Source of the DNA: Candidatus Enterococcus ferrettii | GTDB lineage: Bacteria; Bacillota; Bacilli; Lactobacillales; Enterococcaceae | Length of the DNA stretch: 64,000 nucleotides | Direction of reading: 5' to 3' | Assembly: GCF_017377655.1 (NCBI RefSeq) | Contig: NZ_JAFREL010000036.1 | Span: 4,087-68,086, forward strand | In this document: positions 54,766-63,959 of the stretch, piece after piece | Layout: each line of letters begins with the position of its first letter | Numbering within the stretch: position 1 is the first letter of the stretch | Program-made: the position numbers and the translations under genes | The notes under the pieces: model-generated | Databases searched by the model: none | What the model saw: only the letters and a program-made list of their open reading frames with translations | Told to the model about the DNA's origin: nothing

Positions 54766-55283
54766 TTATGGAATCATTTTAACGGTAACAGGTAAATTGT
54801 CATGTAAATAAACAATGATTCCTAACTGTAACGAAGTATTTTTTTTCAATATTAAAATGAAGGTCTACATCATAGGGGTCGATTGACCTTTCGTGAAAAT
54901 CATCGCGTATTTCAATGCCGTTTTGAAAGAATTTATATTTAACGAGCGAACCCATAAAAGAGCTTTCGTTATATAAAGAAGAATCATTTCTCCAATCAAA
55001 TTGGAAATTCATTGTTGTACCTTCTACTTTTGCATATAAAGGCTTTAAATCATCACGGTCAAATTGAAAATCGCCAAAAGAAGTAAGATCAATTTTTGTA
55101 TCTATTTTCTTTTCGCTTTCTTGTACTGATGATTCTTTAAAAAGATTTTGCAAATGGATTGAAGGGCTGATAGTTACAAAGAAGCTTAATACACATACGG
55201 CAATAGATGAAATAAAAAACTTCTTATTGTATTTTCTTTTTCCATAATAGAATATGCCTATTAGTCCGCTCAAAAAAAATCAT
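54766..55283 (-). pseudogene. Membrane-anchored hypothetical protein (DUF5067-like), broken at two homopolymers
   Basis: GGAGGAG stands 7 bases before an ATG at 55283, but that frame is lost at a run of eight T; with seven it would read MIFLSGLIGIFYYG and enter the main frame (TTG at 55273). The main frame has one membrane helix (FFISSIAVCVLSFFV), then a charged linker and a beta-rich domain (TTMNFQFDWRND; KYKFFQNGIEI). It leaves frame again at a run of eight A near 54840; with seven it would end GIIVYLHDNLPVTVKMIP at 54766, like DUF5067 lipoproteins. Either a decaying gene, phase variation, or base-calling error at homopolymers. Confidence 0.7.
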
Positions 55284-55314
55284 GGTTTTTCTCCTCCAAT
55301 GAATTTATTTTATG

Positions 55315-56067
55315 TCATACGTTTTTCTGTAAAGACATTTCTTGTTCTTCCATTAGCCAACATTGATAAAATTCCTCATTTAATTCATAGCCTTTTCCCC
55401 ATACGGTAGTAATGACATCATAAGGAAGGCCACATTGTTTAAATTTATTTCTAATTTTTTGGATTAAACAGGACAACTGACTCAAATTAGAATTAGTCAT
55501 ACCATCGTTCCATAAATAATCACACAAATCTTTTCGTGACAAAATAGTTTCTTGATTTTGTGCCCATAGTAAACGGTCGAATATATTTTTCTGGGATTTA
55601 GTAAAATTCATATAAACACTTCTTAAATTTCCAGCGTGTAAAGGTATAACATGTTTTGTAGAAAAGCTTTTAAAATGATCCTTATTACCTATCTTTTCCT
55701 CTAATATAATAGCGGCTTCCGCTAATCCTTCCCTTAATTCTTTTACAGAAGGGAGTTTGTTAATCCAATGAAGGATGCCATTTTCTTTCCACATTCTCTT
55801 TTCATCGGGAGAGGGGGATTCACCAGCCCGAATAACGACCAATCCATAAGAATTCAAAGTAGGTAAAATATTTACGGCTTCATTGTCGCTTATAGTTTCG
55901 CTGATAATCACTATTTTAAAATAAGAAATTACAGGCAAAATTTTACCATCTTCTAAAGGTTGAATAAGGTGAGCTGAACATAACACTTCATAATTTAAAT
56001 AATGAAGTTGCTGAATTAATGATTCTTCAGATAAAACATTTCTAGTTAAAATTAATACGTGTTTCAT
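55315..56067 (-). CDS. Atypical response-regulator-like transcription factor (winged helix)
   Basis: A 250-residue protein. The N-terminal ~115 residues look like a degenerate receiver (VLILTRNVLSEESLIQQL; FKIVIISETISDNEAV), with no Asp at the phosphorylation position. The C-terminal ~90 residues are an OmpR/PhoB-type winged helix (MNFTKSQKNIFDRLLWAQ; LSRKDLCDYLW; LSQLSCLIQKIRNKF; DVITTVWGKGYELN). Such orphan regulators occur in enterococci beside surface-protein clusters, but here the neighbour is only the broken DUF5067-like gene. No histidine kinase is adjacent. The ligand or signal is unknown. Confidence 0.75.
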   Translation of the reverse strand: MKHVLILTRNVLSEESLIQQLHYLNYEVLCSAHLIQPLEDGKILPVISYFKIVIISETISDNEAVNILPTLNSYGLVVIRAGESPSPDEKRMWKENGILHWINKLPSVKELREGLAEAAIILEEKIGNKDHFKSFSTKHVIPLHAGNLRSVYMNFTKSQKNIFDRLLWAQNQETILSRKDLCDYLWNDGMTNSNLSQLSCLIQKIRNKFKQCGLPYDVITTVWGKGYELNEEFYQCWLMEEQEMSLQKNV

Positions 56068-56739
56068 AAGGGGGCACCTCTATTTTAAATTTTTAGACTT
56101 TCCATATAATTATTGTTTTACCTTAATATGAAATGGATGTTTTGTTCATCGAGCTGTTTTTTTGCATATTTAAAAACTTTTTCTTTTCTTGAAGTTTCAA
56201 GTGTTTGATAGATTTAATCTAATGGTAAGTTTGTAATTTTATATGCCGAAAGGCAATATACTTTTTGGAATAACGGTATAACTAGTAATATCAATTTGCT
56301 TTTAGCTGTTTTTCAGCATAGATGAGATTTTTTTCGTGAGGGTTCTAATTTGAAGTAAAATAGTTTCCTATAGATGAATTATGGTTTTATCATCTGAAAC
56401 GTTTTAAAACGCTTCAGATAATAAATTCCTCTAAAAAACTCTTTTTTCTTAAAAGCAGCATGTGTGAACAAATGATTCAATTTAAATAAATTTCGTTTAG
56501 TGTTAGTTATTTAATCGGTTGTATTTTTTTCGTTGAGTTGTTACTTTGCGTATTTAAAAACTTTTTCTTTTCTTGATGGTAAGCTTGTAATTTTATATGT
56601 CGAAGGGCAATGGTGGATGTAGTTTTTTTTTGAATACTTTTGAATACCAAAAGATCGTTAAACGTTGCGAGTGATTGTGAGAGGTATTAGTCGCGAATGC
56701 TTTTAAACCAATTTTTTGTGAAAAGTCGTGACTTCTTTA
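56068..56739. other. Gene-free AT-rich stretch with an internal duplication
   Basis: About 670 bases with no supported gene. A direct repeat occupies 56161-56257 and 56545-56611. The shared parts are a 32-base block beginning TTTGC (56161-56192 and 56545-56576) and a ~36-base block beginning ATGGTAAG (56222-56257 and 56576-56611). The first copy has 29 extra bases between the blocks. An inverted GTTTTAAAACG-like element lies near 56400. Confidence 0.65.
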
Positions 56740-57303
56740 TTATGTGAATTCAAAGCTTACTATTTTATTCATGATTTGCACAAGGTCTTCTGGCGATTCT
56801 TTTTGACCAGTGTTAATCCATTCTTGTAAAACGCCTAATATCGCATTGCTTAAAAAGGTCACTAAATAATGCTTTTCTGTCTCGGTATCCAGTTGGATAT
56901 TAATATGGGCAATTATATTTTTCAGAGCATTCTTTTTCAATAATTGCTTCACTTGATTCTGAATTTCTGGTGACCCATGATCAGAAATTAGAAGGGCTAA
57001 TAGTTCTCCATCATTTTTCAGGTAGTTAAGCATATGCAACATCAAGTCATTCCTTTTGATGGTACTTTGTGAAGCTGTTTGAATAATTTTATTAGCGTGA
57101 GCCATTAGCTCCAGCTGATGTTTTTCAGCTAAATCATACTTATCAAGGTAATGTAGATAGAATCCGCTGCGACTTATTTCGGCATATTCACAAATATCCT
57201 TAACGGTTATCTGATCAAAGTTTTTTTCCTTTAGTAAGCGAACCATAGCTGCTGTAATCCGCTGTTTGGTTCGATAATAACGGATATCTTTTTCTTGTTT
57301 CAT
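56740..57303 (-). CDS. TetR-family regulator of the ABC exporter
   Basis: A 187-residue TetR regulator with an N-terminal helix-turn-helix (ITAAMVRLLKEKNFDQ; VKDICEYAEISRSGFYLHYLDKYDL) and a DhaS/TetR_C_7-like C-terminal domain. GAGGTG precedes the ATG at 57303. It is divergent from a two-gene ABC exporter. The 142-base region between them holds a repeated TGTCCATTAA, the likely operator. It probably represses the exporter until a toxic substrate binds. Confidence 0.87.
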   Translation of the reverse strand: MKQEKDIRYYRTKQRITAAMVRLLKEKNFDQITVKDICEYAEISRSGFYLHYLDKYDLAEKHQLELMAHANKIIQTASQSTIKRNDLMLHMLNYLKNDGELLALLISDHGSPEIQNQVKQLLKKNALKNIIAHINIQLDTETEKHYLVTFLSNAILGVLQEWINTGQKESPEDLVQIMNKIVSFEFT

Positions 57304-57339
57304 AAAGAGCACCTCAGTTAGTAATCAATTTTTGACAAG

Positions 57340-57427
57340 TGTCCATTAAGTGAGTAAATGTCTTGTAGTTTTTTAAAATCATTCTATACTACAAAGAGTA
57401 CAAGATAATACACACGATGTCCATTAA
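57340..57427. promoter_or_regulatory. Operator repeats and promoter of the ABC exporter
   Basis: TGTCCATTAA occurs at 57340-57349 and 57418-57427. Between them lie TTGTAG and TATACT promoter-like elements pointing right. The second copy is just downstream of the predicted start, ahead of the exporter ribosome-binding site. Confidence 0.55.
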
Positions 57428-57445
57428 AATGAGGAGGGATTACAC

Positions 57446-58180
57446 GTGGGAAAAAACACTCAAATCGCTGCAAAGATGACTCAAGCATCCATATCATTTA
57501 ATCAACGTAAAATATTAGATAACGTTAATATAGAGCTTGATTCTGGTTGTATATTAGGATTGATCGGTCCCAGTGGAGCAGGGAAATCAACGACGATTAA
57601 ATGCTTAATGGGAATGGAAAAACTAGATCAAGGAACAGCAGAAATTTTCGGAACAACGATGCCCAATCGTCAGATTTTAGGCCGGATCGGATACATGGGA
57701 CAAAGTGATGCTTTGTATGAGGATCTGACTGCAAAAGAAAATTTAGTCTTTTTCGGTAATCTGATGGGTCTGAAGAAAAAGGAGTTAGACCAGGCGATTA
57801 GTACAAATATAAACCTCGTTAACTTGGCTCAGTTCATAAATCAACCCGTTAAAACCTACTCAGGAGGAATGAAGCGTCGACTTTCCTTAGCGATTACATT
57901 ATTAGCTAATCCTGATTTGATTGTGCTGGATGAACCAACTGTTGGGATCGATCCAAGTCTGCGAGTGACTATTTGGGAGCAGCTGCGGACTTTAGCTACT
58001 ATGGAAAAAGCGATTATTGTAACAACCCATGTAATGGATGAGGCAGAAAAATGTGATTACGTTGGACTAATCATCGAGGGGCAGCTCTTTGCTTTAGGAA
58101 CGCCTAATGAATTAAAGAAAAAATTTGATGCAGACAGTATCGAAGAAGTCTTCTTAAAAGCAGAGGTGAATGCAAAATGA
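57446..58180 (+). CDS. ABC transporter ATP-binding protein (drug-type exporter)
   Basis: A 244-residue ATPase: Walker A GPSGAGKST (around residues 38-46), Q-loop YMGQSD, signature YSGGMKRRLSLAITLL, and Walker B LIVLDEPTVGIDP. The DrrA-like signature and length fit exporters of the ABC-2 type. The start is GTG at 57446, 8 bases after GAGGAGG. It overlaps the permease gene by 4 bases. Controlled by the divergent TetR gene. Confidence 0.9.
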   Translation: MGKNTQIAAKMTQASISFNQRKILDNVNIELDSGCILGLIGPSGAGKSTTIKCLMGMEKLDQGTAEIFGTTMPNRQILGRIGYMGQSDALYEDLTAKENLVFFGNLMGLKKKELDQAISTNINLVNLAQFINQPVKTYSGGMKRRLSLAITLLANPDLIVLDEPTVGIDPSLRVTIWEQLRTLATMEKAIIVTTHVMDEAEKCDYVGLIIEGQLFALGTPNELKKKFDADSIEEVFLKAEVNAK

Positions 58181-59268
58181 TTCGATTCAAAGCAATGCTT
58201 ACTCGTGTGGTGAAGGAGCTGACTCGAGATAAGCGTACCTTGGCGTTAATGCTTATCGCACCGATAATCGTTTTGAGTCTTATGAATGTCGTCTTTGATA
58301 CAAATGCAGAAACCCACGTTAAAATTGGGGTTGATGAGACGGTGCCGGCTGCTCTAACCGACAATTTTCCAACGGACGAAGTAAAAGTGAAAAGGTACCG
58401 TGATGCAAAAGATAGTGAGGATAAAATGTTGACCGACAATTTAGATGCATTTGTCACATTAAAAGGCTCTACCTTTCATATTTTGTATCAAAATGAGGAC
58501 CCTAGCAATACAGCGAAAGTGAAAGCACTGTTCCAAAATATCATTACTACAAGTAAACTGAAGGAACTAAGTGCAGATTTGCAGAAGCTGGCAATGCAAA
58601 CGGGGCAAAAAGTACAGGTTGAAAACTTCTCAATCAAAAATGCCTATGTATATGGTGATGCGGACAGTTCCTTTTTTGATAAAATATTTCCGATTCTAAT
58701 TGGCTTCTTTGTTTTCTTTTTCGTTTTTCTGATTTCAGGAATTGCTCTGTTACGGGAACGAACTACCGGAACTTTAGAACGTTTGCTTGCGACACCTATT
58801 AAGCGGAGCGAGATTGTTATGGGGTATTTAACAGGCTATGGGATATTTGCCATCCTACAGACACTCATTATCGTTTTCTTTTCCATCTATATTTTGGATT
58901 TACAAATAGCCGGGAATCTGCTTTGGGTTATCATAACCAATAGTTTGATCGCACTGACAGCATTATCTATGGGGATTTTTGTTTCGACCTTTGCCAACTC
59001 AGAATTCCAAATGATTCAGTTTATTCCTTTAGTTGTTATTCCTCAGGTTTTCTTTTCTGGCCTGATTCCATTAGATAGTATGGCAGATTGGGTCCGGTAT
59101 ATTTCCTACATTTTCCCCTTAAGTTATGGAGGAGAAGCCTTAACGAATGTAATGATCAAAGGGCAGGGCTGGTCAGCTATTTCCTTTGATTTAGGGGTGC
59201 TGGTTCTCTTTGTTGTCGGATTTACATTGTTAAATATTGTTGGGTTGCGGCGGTATAGAAAAGTGTGA
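58177..59268 (+). CDS. ABC-2 type transporter permease
   Basis: A 363-residue permease. An N-terminal helix (LALMLIAPIIVLSLMNVVF) is followed by a ~130-residue extracellular loop, then five helices with the ABC-2 signature LRERTTGTLERLLATPIKRSE (EIVMGYL follows). This layout is that of ABC2_membrane_3 (DrrB/YhfI-like) exporters for drugs, lipids or peptides. Start overlaps the ATPase stop (ATGA). The substrate is unknown. Confidence 0.88.
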   Translation: MIRFKAMLTRVVKELTRDKRTLALMLIAPIIVLSLMNVVFDTNAETHVKIGVDETVPAALTDNFPTDEVKVKRYRDAKDSEDKMLTDNLDAFVTLKGSTFHILYQNEDPSNTAKVKALFQNIITTSKLKELSADLQKLAMQTGQKVQVENFSIKNAYVYGDADSSFFDKIFPILIGFFVFFFVFLISGIALLRERTTGTLERLLATPIKRSEIVMGYLTGYGIFAILQTLIIVFFSIYILDLQIAGNLLWVIITNSLIALTALSMGIFVSTFANSEFQMIQFIPLVVIPQVFFSGLIPLDSMADWVRYISYIFPLSYGGEALTNVMIKGQGWSAISFDLGVLVLFVVGFTLLNIVGLRRYRKV

Positions 59269-59323
59269 AGCAACTTTTTTACTCTGACTTCTTTCGCGAC
59301 AAGCTTGATTTTCAACAGCAAAA

Positions 59324-59365
59324 AGAGAACTGCTCGATTTTCATTGTGAGCAGTTCTCTTTTTAT
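59324..59365 (+). terminator. Terminator of the ABC exporter operon
   Basis: A perfect 12-bp stem (AGAGAACTGCTC/GAGCAGTTCTCT) with a 12-base loop, then five T. Confidence 0.88.
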
Positions 59366-59691
59366 AAGTAAAAAACGAGAAAAAAGAACAAATCCGCTAC
59401 TGAATAAGCTTTTTGCCAAAAGATGCACCCAATTTCTGTGACAACCAACGGATGGGGTGTTTTATGTATACTCTCAAAAATTCTAGCAGAAAAAGCAGTC
59501 GGTTTTCGATCTTAATGGACTATAGAAACTCAAAAAATTAAGTTGAGGATCAGTCGTAACTTTTAATGATTGATCAATCAGACTGCGAAGAAATATTCTC
59601 AAAGTGAATAGAGCGTCATTTTTTTGCCAAGCAATTGTAGCGGTTTATTCTTGATGTTACGATACAAGCGAAAAGAATGGAGGAGGCTCGA
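59366..59691. other. Intergenic region before the M20 gene
   Basis: No gene seen. A perfect 14-base palindrome, TGATTGATCAATCA, lies at 59567-59580. It is a possible operator for the M20/PTS group. Confidence 0.4.
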
Positions 59692-60951
59692 ATGAAAACG
59701 AATTTTGAGAGAATAAAAAGCGATATTGAAAACTTGGCAAAATATAATGCGACCCCAGAATTAGGTATTACACGATCAGCTTATTCAATAGAAGATCGTC
59801 AAGCGAGAAATTACCTAATCAATGAAATGGAGAAGCTAGGTCTGGAGATTTGGGAGGATGGGTTTTCCACCTTGTTTGGAAGACGACCAGGTAAAAAAAC
59901 TGAAGCCCCGGCGGTAATGATTGGTTCACATTATGATTCAGTTGTAAACGGGGGACAGTTTGATGGTACTGCTGGAGTTGTTACGGCACTGGAAACGATG
60001 CGAGTTCTTGAAGAAATTAATTTTGAGAATGAATACCCGATCGATCTCATTTTAATGAATGCAGAAGAAGGTGAGACCTTTGGACCTAGTACTGGGGTTT
60101 CAAATTCACGAGCAATGATGGGGACTTTAACTATGAAGGAATTAGAAACGGTTAAGAATCGTCATGGTCAGACGAAATTAGCAGCATTGCGAAACTACGG
60201 TGTTGAGCCTGATTTGGAAAAAGCCAAACGAGATCCCAAAACCATTAAAAATTTTATTGAACTGCATATTGAACAAGGTCCTATATTAGAAGATGAGGGG
60301 AAAGATATTGGATTGGTTGAATTTATTCCAGGAATTGGCCGCTTCAAAGTACGCTTTTATGGTGAAACTGAAGATTCTACAGCACCGATGACTACTCGCA
60401 AAGATGCTTTAGTTGCAGCTGCTCGTTTTGTCTTATTCATGAATAATTGGATGTTGTCTTTGGGAGATACTATTGCAGGTACTGTTGGAAAATTGAACAT
60501 TGAGCCGAACTCTAATCAGTTTGTTCCTCACTTTGTCGAAGCACTTGTGGAGATTCGAACGTTTGATACAAAAACCATTACACCAGCTGAGGTAAAGGAT
60601 AGTATGTCGAAAGAGTTGGTCGAGATCCAAAAGGATACAGGGGTGCGTTGTGAACTTGAGGAAATGGCCCGAATCGGTTACAGCAACCCAACAGAACCAA
60701 GTGTGATGGATCAAAGAAATGTAGAAAAAATGAAAGAGATTTGTCATCGATTGGATTATACGTATCGTATTATTAATAATGGGACTGGCCATGATGCTAT
60801 GATAATGGCGGATTTTGTTCCAACTAATATGATCTACATTCCTTCAAAAAATGGCGTTACTCATCATCCTGATGAATGGACAGATCTTGAAGATGTTCAA
60901 AAAGGTGCCGATGTTCTACTGAATCTAGTGATGGCTATTGCGATGGAATAG
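59692..60951 (+). CDS. Zn-dependent M20 amidohydrolase (allantoate/N-carbamoyl amino acid hydrolase family)
   Basis: A 419-residue M20/M28-like enzyme. It has metal-site motifs GSHYDSVVNGGQFDGTAGV (near residue 79), NAEEGETFGPSTGVSNSRAM (near 122) and HIEQGPILEDEG, and ends with GTGHDAMIM and KNGVTHHPDEW. Relatives (AllC, HyuC, AmaB) hydrolyse N-carbamoyl or ureido compounds. The usual HEEGSRF element is altered, so the substrate may differ. GGAGGAGG is 6 bases before the ATG at 59692, in preference to the in-frame ATG at 59677. It leads a group with an EIIA remnant, an RpiR regulator and a PTS permease. Confidence 0.82.
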   Translation: MKTNFERIKSDIENLAKYNATPELGITRSAYSIEDRQARNYLINEMEKLGLEIWEDGFSTLFGRRPGKKTEAPAVMIGSHYDSVVNGGQFDGTAGVVTALETMRVLEEINFENEYPIDLILMNAEEGETFGPSTGVSNSRAMMGTLTMKELETVKNRHGQTKLAALRNYGVEPDLEKAKRDPKTIKNFIELHIEQGPILEDEGKDIGLVEFIPGIGRFKVRFYGETEDSTAPMTTRKDALVAAARFVLFMNNWMLSLGDTIAGTVGKLNIEPNSNQFVPHFVEALVEIRTFDTKTITPAEVKDSMSKELVEIQKDTGVRCELEEMARIGYSNPTEPSVMDQRNVEKMKEICHRLDYTYRIINNGTGHDAMIMADFVPTNMIYIPSKNGVTHHPDEWTDLEDVQKGADVLLNLVMAIAME

Positions 60952-60957
60952 GAGGCG

Positions 60958-61158
60958 GTTCATCGGAATCTTCAAGTGTTAGTTAAGAAAAACCAACAGG
61001 TATCTGTTGGAAAGCCGTTGCTTGTTTTTGATGCAGAACAGATTCAAGCAGGGAAGCTTTCCGATACGATAATGAGTTTGTTCCCTGAAGAGAAAGAATT
61101 CATTTTAGAATTTCCGGAACATGAAGTAAAAAGTGGGAAACTGTTATTAAAAGTATAA
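60958..61158 (+). pseudogene. C-terminal fragment of a glucose-type PTS EIIA
   Basis: It runs in the same frame as the M20 gene just after its TAG stop, with AGGAGG but no proper start codon (a GTG at 60976 is the first). The 67 residues resemble the end of EIIA-Glc: VLVKKNQQVSVGKPLLVFDAEQI, matching the VxxGDxVxxGxxLLxFD pattern. The N-terminal part with the two active-site histidines is missing. It may be the remnant of an EIIA that once served the EIICB at 62210. Confidence 0.65.
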
Positions 61159-61170
61159 AATAAACTTATC

Positions 61171-61218
61171 AAAGCTGTACTTTCGTATTACAATGAAAGT
61201 ACAGCTTTTAATTTTTTT
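61171..61218 (+). terminator. Terminator before the RpiR gene
   Basis: A perfect 14-bp stem (61171-61184 with 61195-61208), a 10-base loop and a following A-T-rich T7 run. Confidence 0.8.
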
Positions 61219-61235
61219 AGAGGAGGTCTGGGGAT

Positions 61236-62009
61236 ATGACACTCGAACAACTGATTAATGAGCACCATGGGCTATTAAATGAAAATGATGAATATGTCTT
61301 AGGATTCATTACTCGAAATATGGAAAAAAGCATCAAACAAACTGTTTCAGAATTGGCTAGACAGGCGAATGTATCAGATTCAACAATTATTCGCTTAACA
61401 AAGAAATTAGGATTTAAGGGGTATGGCGAGTTCCGTTATTTTTTAAAAGAGGAATACGTACGCAACCAAAAGACAAGAGTGGATATGAGTGATTTATTTC
61501 AGCCCACTATCCTTTTGGAGGATGTTCAGGTAACGATTAAACTATTCGAGGATGATAAAAGTGTAGAAGATATTTATGAAGCCATTCGTCGTTCGAAAAG
61601 GATTTTTGCTTACGCAACAGGCCATGGACAACGAATGATGCTGAACGAATTTGCCCGATGCATGTGGAATCTAGGAATTTATATAATCATTGTTCCTGAA
61701 AAGAATGAATTGAAATTAATCTCAAATGATATTACTGATGAAGATTTGCTGTTTGTTGTCTCATTGTCTGGAAGATTAAATACATTAGAAGAAATCGTCC
61801 GAAAAATTCAATTAAAAGGAACACAATTAATTTCTGTTACACGTTTTGGTCAGAATAAGCTAGCTAGTCTGGCGGATACCAGCTTGTATTATCAAGTCAC
61901 AAACATTAATAATGTCAATGGATTGAACAATTCTTCTTTTTGTACCTTAAACCTTGCTTTGAGTCTACTCTATGAGGGGTACCTCAATTATCAAAAAATG
62001 AATAGCTGA
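61236..62009 (+). CDS. RpiR-family transcriptional regulator
   Basis: A 257-residue regulator with an N-terminal RpiR helix-turn-helix (TVSELARQANVSDSTIIRLTKKLGFKGYGEFRYFL, about 36-70) and a SIS domain (IFAYATGHGQRMM; LLFVVSLSGRLNTLEEIV; QLISVTRFGQNKLASLADTS). GAGGAGG precedes the ATG. It stands before the PTS permease gene, whose upstream region has two perfect dyads; it probably senses the phosphosugar that the permease produces. Confidence 0.88.
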   Translation: MTLEQLINEHHGLLNENDEYVLGFITRNMEKSIKQTVSELARQANVSDSTIIRLTKKLGFKGYGEFRYFLKEEYVRNQKTRVDMSDLFQPTILLEDVQVTIKLFEDDKSVEDIYEAIRRSKRIFAYATGHGQRMMLNEFARCMWNLGIYIIIVPEKNELKLISNDITDEDLLFVVSLSGRLNTLEEIVRKIQLKGTQLISVTRFGQNKLASLADTSLYYQVTNINNVNGLNNSSFCTLNLALSLLYEGYLNYQKMNS

Positions 62010-62028
62010 GAGTTCTTCAGCTGTTTGA

Positions 62029-62050
62029 AGACACGTTTTCGTGTCTTTTT
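62029..62050 (+). terminator. Terminator of the RpiR gene
   Basis: Perfect 7-bp stem AGACACG/CGTGTCT with a TTTT loop and five T. Confidence 0.85.
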
Positions 62051-62052
62051 AC

Positions 62053-62072
62053 TTTTGAATGACCATTCAAAA
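62053..62072. promoter_or_regulatory. Dyad between the RpiR and PTS genes
   Basis: TTTTGAATG-AC-CATTCAAAA is a perfect 20-base palindrome with a 2-base centre, too tight for a hairpin and so operator-like. Confidence 0.5.
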
Positions 62073-62123
62073 AAAGAACGAACAATCATCCGTTGAATAC
62101 TGATTTTATAGCCTTCTATCATA

Positions 62124-62181
62124 TTGTTAGCGCTTTTTTAGGGTGCTATACTCACCTTGTAACAGAGAGATAAACGTTTAT
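62124..62181 (+). promoter_or_regulatory. Promoter and dyad of the PTS EIICB gene
   Basis: TTGTTA (62124-62129) and TATACT (62147-62152) are 17 bases apart. The perfect palindrome ATAAACGTTTAT (62170-62181) lies just after the predicted start, where a repressor would block transcription. Confidence 0.65.
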
Positions 62182-62209
62182 GTCAATCTAGAAAAAGAAG
62201 GTGTTAATT

Positions 62210-63805
62210 GTGAGAACTTATGTCCAAAAGTTAGGTAAATCATTGATGGGCCCCTTATCAATCATCGTTGCTTCGGGGTTGTTGTTAGGTATTGTATCGA
62301 TTTTACAGAATCCTACTCTGGTGGGGGAAGGATTTGCAAATGCAACGATTATTCAAGGCATTGTTGGAGGTGTCCAAACGGTTGTCGGGACCATGTTTGG
62401 ACTATTACCAATTTTGTTCGCAATTTCAGTTGCGATAGGGATGTCACACGAAGACAAAGAAATTGCAGCTTTCTCTGTAGTTATAGCTTTTATTTTATTC
62501 CATGTAGTCATTAACTATTTGTTGAAACTAAAGGGAATTGATGCTGACAATACAACAGTTGAACACTTAATGGAAAACGGGATGAGTCAGATTCGTGCTG
62601 TTGAGACTTCGAATATGTATGAAACTATGTTGGGAACCTTTACTTATCGGATGGGGGTTTTTGGTGGGATTATTACCGGACTTTGGACTGCAATGATCCA
62701 CAATCGCTACCATACCAAACAATTACCTACAGCATTTAGTTTCTTTAGTGGTAATCGTTTTGTTCCTATTATGATTATCTTGACCATTCCTATTGTATCA
62801 ATCATTTCCTATTTTGTATGGCCATTTTTCAATACTGCCATTAATGCACTAGGTGGTTTGATTGGTAACTCTGGAGTTATTGGAACATTTTTGTATGGCT
62901 TTTCAGAACGATTGTTGATTCCGACGGGCCTCCACCACGTATTGAATCAATTGATTCGGTTCACACCGATTGGCGGAACAGCTACGATTGATGGGGAAAC
63001 TATCTCGGGTGCATTAACGATTTTCAATGCTGAACTAGCAGCTCCGGTCAAAGACATGGAAATTATGCGCAATGCTACACGGTTCCTGACACAAGGTACA
63101 CATCCATTTATGGTATTTGGTTTACCGGCAGCTTGCTATGCAATGTACAAAACATCTTATTTAACACAGCGACCTAAGATCAAAGGTATGCTGATTGCAG
63201 CAGCAGCTACTAGCTTTGTAACAGGGATTACTGAACCAATTGAATTCGCATTTATCTTTATTTCACCGATTTTATGGGTTTTCCATGCCTTTATGTCAGG
63301 TTTGTCATTCATGATCATGAACTTACTGGGTGTAGCTGTCGGAAATGCCGGCGGAGGGATGATTGATTTAGCTATTTTCGGGATTCTCCAAGGGACCTAT
63401 ACCCGTTGGTACTTAGTCGTAGCTTTAGGGTTAGTTTATGCGGTAGTCTATTATTTCGTTTTCAAATATGTAATTGAGAGATTTGACATCAAAACGCCTG
63501 GTCGTTCAAAGGATGATGTTTTAGAAGATGCTGACGAAGAAGTGGCAGGTAGCGAGTTAGGAAGTTTAATTATGCAAGCACTAGGTGGATTCGATAATAT
63601 TAAGGAGATTGATAACTGTATTTCTCGTTTGCGTTTGGTGCTAGAGGATACAAGTATTATAAATGAGCAACGGCTAAAGAAAACCGGATCGATGGGCATT
63701 GTCAGAATTGATGAAAAGAACCTACAGGTGGTTTATGGTGGAAAAGTAGAAAATGCGGCACGCTCTTTGAAGAACGAAATGAAATCAATAAAAAGGAATC
63801 AGTGA
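62210..63805 (+). CDS. PTS glucose-family EIICB (MalX/PtsG-like)
   Basis: A 531-residue permease. The EIIC part (about residues 1-430) has ten or so helices and the family motifs FSERLLIPTGLHHVLNQ (around 247-263) and ITEPIEFAFIFISP. The EIIB domain at the C-terminus has the phosphorylated cysteine in IDNCISRLRL (around residue 470). No EIIA domain is fused, so it needs one in trans; only a fragment lies nearby. AAGGTG 6 bases before the GTG at 62210 decides the start. The sugar is unknown; a glucoside or amino sugar is plausible. Confidence 0.9.
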   Translation: MRTYVQKLGKSLMGPLSIIVASGLLLGIVSILQNPTLVGEGFANATIIQGIVGGVQTVVGTMFGLLPILFAISVAIGMSHEDKEIAAFSVVIAFILFHVVINYLLKLKGIDADNTTVEHLMENGMSQIRAVETSNMYETMLGTFTYRMGVFGGIITGLWTAMIHNRYHTKQLPTAFSFFSGNRFVPIMIILTIPIVSIISYFVWPFFNTAINALGGLIGNSGVIGTFLYGFSERLLIPTGLHHVLNQLIRFTPIGGTATIDGETISGALTIFNAELAAPVKDMEIMRNATRFLTQGTHPFMVFGLPAACYAMYKTSYLTQRPKIKGMLIAAAATSFVTGITEPIEFAFIFISPILWVFHAFMSGLSFMIMNLLGVAVGNAGGGMIDLAIFGILQGTYTRWYLVVALGLVYAVVYYFVFKYVIERFDIKTPGRSKDDVLEDADEEVAGSELGSLIMQALGGFDNIKEIDNCISRLRLVLEDTSIINEQRLKKTGSMGIVRIDEKNLQVVYGGKVENAARSLKNEMKSIKRNQ

Positions 63806-63959
63806 GAGTGATCCTTACTAGGTTAAAAATAGTGACAACAGGAAAATGCGCATTTTTTATTTTTCCATAGGTGAGTGTTACCAAACTGCATTATCTTGCA
63901 ACGATACACCTTTGTTTACCTCCGAATTAATTGACGTTCTTATCATAAGAAACAAAAAT

